Below are positions 4,677 through 7,454 of a stretch of DNA of 7,454 nt, piece by piece (position 1 is the stretch's first letter; each line of letters opens with the position of its first letter). Source of the stretch: Planococcaceae bacterium UBA3378 (GTDB taxonomy: Bacteria; Bacillota; Bacilli; Bacillales_A; Planococcaceae). Under the pieces are notes generated by a model that saw nothing but the letters and a program-made list of their open reading frames with translations, was not told where the DNA came from and did not search any database. The DNA is taken from contig DEQA01000009.1 in the NCBI GenBank assembly GCA_002359075.1, forward strand, positions 1 through 7,454. Direction: 5' to 3'. A program made the position numbers and the translations under genes.

Positions 4677-4871
4677 ATTTGCGTCAAAATACATCTTAAA
4701 TTCGGTTCCGCAACCATCATCGTATTCATCATCGCATTTCAAAGAATACGTTTCCCCTGGTGTGCTCATATCCTCTTCTAGCCATTCAGCACCACAGTTC
4801 GGACATTTTATTTGTGTATGCAATACCTCAACTTGCGTTTCTTTATATGTCCTATATATTGTCTCCAACAT
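4674..4871 (-). CDS. Zinc-ribbon protein (65 aa)
   Basis: The start is placed at ATG 4871 because AAGGTGGT lies about six bases before it. A TTG at 4907 in the same frame has only a weak site and would overlap the previous gene. Cys23-Pro-Asn-Cys26-Gly (IKCPNCGAEW) and Cys46 ... Gly-Cys54-Gly (LKCDDEYDDGCGTEF) form a four-cysteine zinc ribbon whose second knuckle is widened by an acidic insertion. The N-terminal 20 residues are a helical or strand lead-in (LETIYRTYKETQVEVLHTQ). Zinc ribbons of this size in phages often bind nucleic acid or other proteins, and the specific role cannot be told. The stop codon is covered by a recurring 3'-end element. Confidence 0.82.
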   Translation of the reverse strand: MLETIYRTYKETQVEVLHTQIKCPNCGAEWLEEDMSTPGETYSLKCDDEYDDGCGTEFKMYFDAN

Positions 4872-4899
4872 ATAACACCACCTTATTGAACAGTTTATT

Positions 4900-5139
4900 T
4901 TAAGCAATCCCTAGCTGCCGTTTTGCCACCGGCGTATATCTAACATCCGGTTCGTAAGCATTAAAGAAATCCCCTGGTGTTAAGTGGCGCCGAAGCACTC
5001 CCTGCAACTCGTCATTGTCAAAGCAAACCTGCTTGCATTGATGCCCTGTGATCCGATGTGTAAAGTAAACCGTGGCATACTCCGTGCGACTATAGCCCAT
5101 CCATGTGACATGGCCGTTGTTTGTTGTGAATTGGTTCAT
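4900..5139 (-). CDS. Hypothetical phage protein (79 aa)
   Basis: ATG at 5139 has GGAGGAA six to seven bases upstream and overlaps the stop of the preceding gene by four bases (ATGA), a sign of coupled translation. The 79-residue product starts with two or three strands (MNQFTTNNGHVTWMGYS, then TEYATVYFTHRITGH) and has two Cys (35, 39) in CKQVC. A DELQGVLRRHLTPGDFF segment looks like a helix followed by a turn, and the tail is basic (VAKRQLGIA). The two Cys alone do not make a clear metal site. No family was recognised. It sits in a run of small coupled genes between the YopX-like gene and the zinc-ribbon gene. It is soluble by composition and its role is unknown. Confidence 0.75.
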   Translation of the reverse strand: MNQFTTNNGHVTWMGYSRTEYATVYFTHRITGHQCKQVCFDNDELQGVLRRHLTPGDFFNAYEPDVRYTPVAKRQLGIA

Positions 5140-5375
5140 TTCGATTCCTCCAATGCCCGACGTGCTGTTACATGTATTACCGTTTCGTAACCGTCACAGT
5201 TAGGGCCTTCCTCTTCTAAAATGGTTTCAAGGGCTTTTTGCAATTTTTCAATCTCAGCAATAAGCACCATACCATCCTCCTTCATCTGTCCGATGACAGA
5301 GCCTTCATTAACTGGCCAACCTTGCGGAACGTTTTCGAAATGTTCCCTGATTACCTGTAATTGTTCAGCGTTCAT
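5136..5375 (-). CDS. Hypothetical phage protein, faintly Ead/Ea22-like (79 aa)
   Basis: ATG at 5375 has GGAGGTGG about seven bases upstream, and its ATGA overlaps the stop of the YopX-like gene. The protein begins with a helix (NAEQLQVIREHFENV), then PQGWPVNEGS, then a central long helix (VLIAEIEKLQKALETILEE) and a short end containing one Cys (GPNCDGYETVIHVTARRALEE). The 'helix, then P-G-W-V, then AEI..L..AL..I' order is faintly like Ead/Ea22-type phage proteins (usual phrase TPGPW), whose function is unknown, but the match is too weak to name it. It is soluble, with no metal site and no membrane segment. It is well supported as a gene by its start signal and tight coupling on both sides. 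Confidence 0.75.
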   Translation of the reverse strand: MNAEQLQVIREHFENVPQGWPVNEGSVIGQMKEDGMVLIAEIEKLQKALETILEEEGPNCDGYETVIHVTARRALEESK

Positions 5376-5812
5376 CCTGCCACCTCCAGCAACTCCGGAT
5401 TCTCATAAATGTTGCCTTCATAAGCAAACGTATCGTCGTGAGTGATAACGTCAGATAATAATTCATCACCGTGATAAAAAGCACCGTCTTTAAACTCTAC
5501 GACGTCTGTTCCTCTACTTATCGATTCTTCAACGTTCCCACCGCTAATAAAAACTTTATATAGTTCGTAGCTATATACATCCCCCTCAAAAATCTCATTG
5601 CCATTTTTATCATTGAGGCCTGTATAAACACTGACAGATTCGTCATGAACTAAAACCCATCCACTTTCCGTCCAAATGAATGTCTCACCAGATTGACCGC
5701 ATTCTTTAGCAAACTCTTCTGTAAATACCGTGCGATGTACGCCCGTTCCGTACACCCATTGGCTGCCTACCATTTCATCAACTGCGTAACCACGCACTTT
5801 AATCTCCCTCAT
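5372..5812 (-). CDS. YopX-family phage protein (146 aa)
   Basis: YopX-family proteins are common in phages of Bacillus, Streptococcus, Staphylococcus and relatives; their biochemical function is not established. The family signature is clear: an opening of the 'MREIKVRGY' kind, then the central YTGLNDKNGNEIFEGDV block (residues 63-79) and the closing YEGNIYENPELL block (131-142). Length (146) is normal for the family. The region between the two blocks (80-130) is the variable acidic part. ATG at 5812 has AGGAGGGG four to five bases upstream, and that site overlaps the stop of the coiled-coil gene before it. The downstream gene starts on its stop codon. It is well supported as a gene and as a family member. 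Confidence 0.93.
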   Translation of the reverse strand: MREIKVRGYAVDEMVGSQWVYGTGVHRTVFTEEFAKECGQSGETFIWTESGWVLVHDESVSVYTGLNDKNGNEIFEGDVYSYELYKVFISGGNVEESISRGTDVVEFKDGAFYHGDELLSDVITHDDTFAYEGNIYENPELLEVAG

Positions 5813-5822
5813 ACTACCCCTC

Positions 5823-6023
5823 CTAAAATAATCTCAATTGATCCTGCTGCTCCAACTGCTGAATCTTTTGCTGCTGCACCTCGATCGTTGCCTGCTGTGC
5901 CTCTATCAATTCAAAGAGTGCTCGTTTGGCCTGCTGCACTTGTTCGAAAAAACGTTCGTTGCCATTGACAGCATAGAGCGCTGCATTGCGCTCCAGCTGG
6001 TCAATTAATTGGTTGTGTGTCAT
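5823..6023 (-). CDS. Small coiled-coil protein ending in clamp-binding motif (66 aa)
   Basis: The product starts MTHNQLIDQLERNAALYAV and continues as one long, Gln-rich amphipathic helix from about residue 24 to 60 (EQVQQAKRALFELIEAQQ, then VQQQKIQQLEQQ), a likely coiled coil. It ends in DQLRLF. The last five residues, QLRLF, match the beta sliding-clamp binding consensus QLxLF at the free C-terminus. Start ATG 6023 overlaps the stop of the helicase-loader gene by one base (TAATG) and has a strong AGGAGGTG five bases upstream. Position directly after the replication genes supports a link to the replisome. No named family was recognised; a clamp-docking or clamp-competing role is inferred, not shown. 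Confidence 0.85.
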   Translation of the reverse strand: MTHNQLIDQLERNAALYAVNGNERFFEQVQQAKRALFELIEAQQATIEVQQQKIQQLEQQDQLRLF

Positions 6024-7063
6024 TAGGCACCTCCTAGTAACAACCGTTCAATTTCCTCATTTTCCTTACTGGCTTCCATATCCCTGATGGATTCTTCTGG
6101 CATGTTAATGACGATGCACATTTTATTAACCCGACTATAAACACGGCCTTCTACATTTTGATTAGGGTCCGGATAATATTCGTTTATTTCTTCAATCGTG
6201 ATATTGGATGTAATGATGGTGATTTTCTTCTGTTCCATACGGTGATCAAGGATTCGGTAATAAATCTTTTCCATGAACGTAGGATCTTTTTCTTTCACTG
6301 CGAAATCATCAATGATCAACACATCTACATCCCGGTACGCTTTAATAACATCTTCTTCTGACACAGTAGCGTCCTTGGTAAATGTTTTACGGACTCTAGC
6401 TGATATGTCCGCTGCCTTTGCATAAAGTACAGTTTGTAAATGGTTATGCATCAGGGAATTACCAATACTGCAGGCTAACCGCGTCTTGCCAACACCTTTT
6501 GTTCGACTGAACAAGTAGATACCCTTCCCCTTCTCTTGCATTGTTTTATAGTGGTTAACATAATTCAGCGCCATTTCTTTCGCGATCTTGGCAACAATAC
6601 GAGATTCCTCCTGTTTATACAGGTCCTCCTTGAAGCCTAGAATTTTCGCTTTCGAAAACTCCAATGGCATATAAGCTCCTTTAACGATTGCTTCTATCTG
6701 CGCCTGCCTCTGCTTCTGTACATAGCACTTACACGGCTCCCACCATTCAATGCGGTTGATTAACTTAATTTCTTCACGGATATTGTCAGCCGTTTCGTTA
6801 TCTCCAAACTCTCTGGCGGCATGAGCTTTAATTTGGAGCGCTTGTATTTGCTTTTGGTATTTGCCCCAATTCATCTTTTTGTCATAGTTCAGATACCATA
6901 GGAAGCCATTACCATCACACAAATTTTCAGGACATTCTTCGCTTGGTACTGTTAGGCATTCAACTTGTTTAGAATCCAGCCATTCTTGCGCGTCTTTCAT
7001 TCGTTGCTCGGATTGCGGATTGCGTTGCTTGATCATCTCGAAGAGGTTGTCTATTGCCTCCAT
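6023..7063 (-). CDS. DnaC/DnaI-type AAA+ helicase loader (346 aa)
   Basis: Such proteins load the replicative helicase onto the origin, often the host helicase when the phage carries none. The AAA+ core is at about residues 160-325: Walker A SRTKGVGKT (186-194), Walker B VDVLIIDDF (246-254), sensor 1 TIITSN (282-287) and an arginine-finger region GRVYSR (306-311). The first Gly of the usual GxxxxGKT is replaced by Arg187, while Gly192-Lys193-Thr194 remain. The N-terminal part has Cys44-X4-Cys49-DGNGF and Cys111-X-Cys113, a likely zinc site split by a roughly 60-residue helical insertion; many loaders have these Cys pairs closer. ATG at 7063 has AGGGGGTGA upstream and overlaps the initiator gene by 95 bases. 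Confidence 0.93.
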   Translation of the reverse strand: MEAIDNLFEMIKQRNPQSEQRMKDAQEWLDSKQVECLTVPSEECPENLCDGNGFLWYLNYDKKMNWGKYQKQIQALQIKAHAAREFGDNETADNIREEIKLINRIEWWEPCKCYVQKQRQAQIEAIVKGAYMPLEFSKAKILGFKEDLYKQEESRIVAKIAKEMALNYVNHYKTMQEKGKGIYLFSRTKGVGKTRLACSIGNSLMHNHLQTVLYAKAADISARVRKTFTKDATVSEEDVIKAYRDVDVLIIDDFAVKEKDPTFMEKIYYRILDHRMEQKKITIITSNITIEEINEYYPDPNQNVEGRVYSRVNKMCIVINMPEESIRDMEASKENEEIERLLLGGA

Positions 7064-7454
7064 GCTGCTTCACCCCCTGTAATTGTTGCTGGTTAGTAAT
7101 ACCATCCGAACGCCAAGTTTTTAAGATGCCGTTAATGTAGTTAAGGGAAATAACCTCACGTTTAATTGCGATATTCATAGCTTCAATGATTAGAGCTGTG
7201 TCTTGGTAGCTGTCCAATAAATCTGCAAGCTGAGTAGACTGCTGATAATTAGCTGGTTGATAAATGATGTGCTGCTCGTAATGCTGTTTGATTTTTAAGA
7301 AATTCATATCGACCAAGGAAGAAGGAGGAAGAGATTCCTTTCTCTTATTCTTTGTATTATTAGATGTATTATTAATAACTGTATTATTCTCTTTCGCCTT
7401 TCCCGAAGGGGGTGAATCGACATCCCGAATACCCCTTTCGGTTTCTCGAACACC
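6969..7454 (-). CDS. DnaD-domain replication initiator, 5' end missing
   Basis: The frame is open to the right edge of the window, so the N-terminal part (normally a winged-helix DNA-binding domain) is cut off and 161 residues are visible. Residues about 1-46 are a linker: degenerate seven-residue units (GVRETER, GIRDVDS), then an Asn-rich stretch with three NNT units and a basic KNKRK. Residues about 51-121 are the DnaB_2/DnaD C-terminal domain, with the family signature Y-x3-I-x3-W in YINGILKTW. A basic tail (IRATNERRARMAGF) ends the protein. DnaD-like initiators bind the phage origin and, with the helicase loader encoded next, bring in the helicase. An internal TTG at 7316 is not the true start. 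Stop is TAA, 95 bases into the loader gene. Confidence 0.9.
   Translation of the reverse strand, partial: GVRETERGIRDVDSPPSGKAKENNTVINNTSNNTKNKRKESLPPSSLVDMNFLKIKQHYEQHIIYQPANYQQSTQLADLLDSYQDTALIIEAMNIAIKREVISLNYINGILKTWRSDGITNQQQLQGVKQHGGNRQPLRDDQATQSAIRATNERRARMAGF
7353..7388 (-). repeat. Three direct repeats TGTATTATT in the initiator linker
   Basis: Plus-strand TGTATTATT occurs exactly at 7353-7361, 7365-7373 and 7380-7388, in a very AT-rich stretch. In frame each copy encodes Asn-Asn-Thr. Direct repeats and AT-rich DNA inside an initiator gene are typical of phage origins, but low-complexity coding sequence could give the same pattern. Confidence 0.55.
7394..7450 (-). repeat. Degenerate TTCGrGA..CGA units, possible origin iterons
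   Basis: On the minus strand TTCGAGAAACCGA (7450-7438), TTCGGGATGTCGA (7429-7417) and TTCGGGAAAGGCGA (7407-7394) follow at 21- and 22-base spacing. The first two give the seven-residue units GVRETER and GIRDVDS. On the plus strand CCGAAGGGGGT (7403-7413) can also pair with ACCCCTTTCGG (7431-7441), 11 positions with one G-U. More copies may lie beyond the right edge. Confidence 0.45.

Noticed and set aside
4601..4732. N-terminal extension of the 156-residue protein to an ATG at 4732
   Set aside because: No ribosome binding site precedes 4732, and the extension would run through the zinc-ribbon coding end and the hairpin. ATG 4600 has a good site.
4347..4781. A 144-residue plus-strand frame
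   Set aside because: It is antisense to the 156-residue and zinc-ribbon genes, has no start signal, and its composition is that of a shadow frame.

Overview
The window looks like part of the early (replication and accessory) region of a temperate phage or prophage from a low-GC Gram-positive host, most likely a Bacillaceae member. The grounds are strong AGGAGG-type ribosome binding sites before nearly every gene, use of TTG starts, dense overlapping small genes, and a DnaD-domain initiator next to a DnaC/DnaI-type helicase loader, a YopX-family protein, a RusA resolvase and a DUF3954-like protein. No host housekeeping gene, integrase, structural gene, tRNA or CRISPR array is visible. All credible genes lie on the minus strand, so transcription runs from the right edge to the left.

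Right part (about 5820-7454): the 5'-truncated DnaD-like initiator is followed, with a 95-base overlap, by an AAA+ helicase loader. Next comes a small coiled-coil protein whose last five residues (QLRLF) match the bacterial sliding-clamp binding motif. The initiator linker is Asn-rich and its DNA carries direct repeats, a possible phage replication origin inside the initiator gene.

Middle part (about 1910-5815): a tightly packed, often start/stop-overlapping series. It holds a YopX-family protein, two hypotheticals, a zinc-ribbon protein, an unrecognised 156-residue protein, a Cro/CI-type HTH regulator and a 108-residue protein also ending in a clamp-type motif (QMSLF). It closes with an orphan m5C DNA methyltransferase, a RusA-type Holliday junction resolvase and a small zinc-finger protein. 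Together these suggest DNA replication, recombination and modification, with some proteins perhaps tethered to the host sliding clamp.

Left part (about 1-1900): a visibly more AT-rich block of very small unrecognised genes (42-80 residues, one with a membrane tail), ending in a DUF3954-like gene. Four genes here are under 60 residues but have good ribosome binding sites: 15-194, 296-445, 488-616 and 1691-1858. A short sequence containing TTCGAGAA (minus strand) or a close variant recurs at or near the 3' ends of several genes. An inverted repeat with a possible promoter, and a plus-strand-oriented terminator-like hairpin, lie between 195 and 295.

Functions given for the conserved families rest on motifs read directly from the translations. 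The small genes are described without function. No database search was possible.
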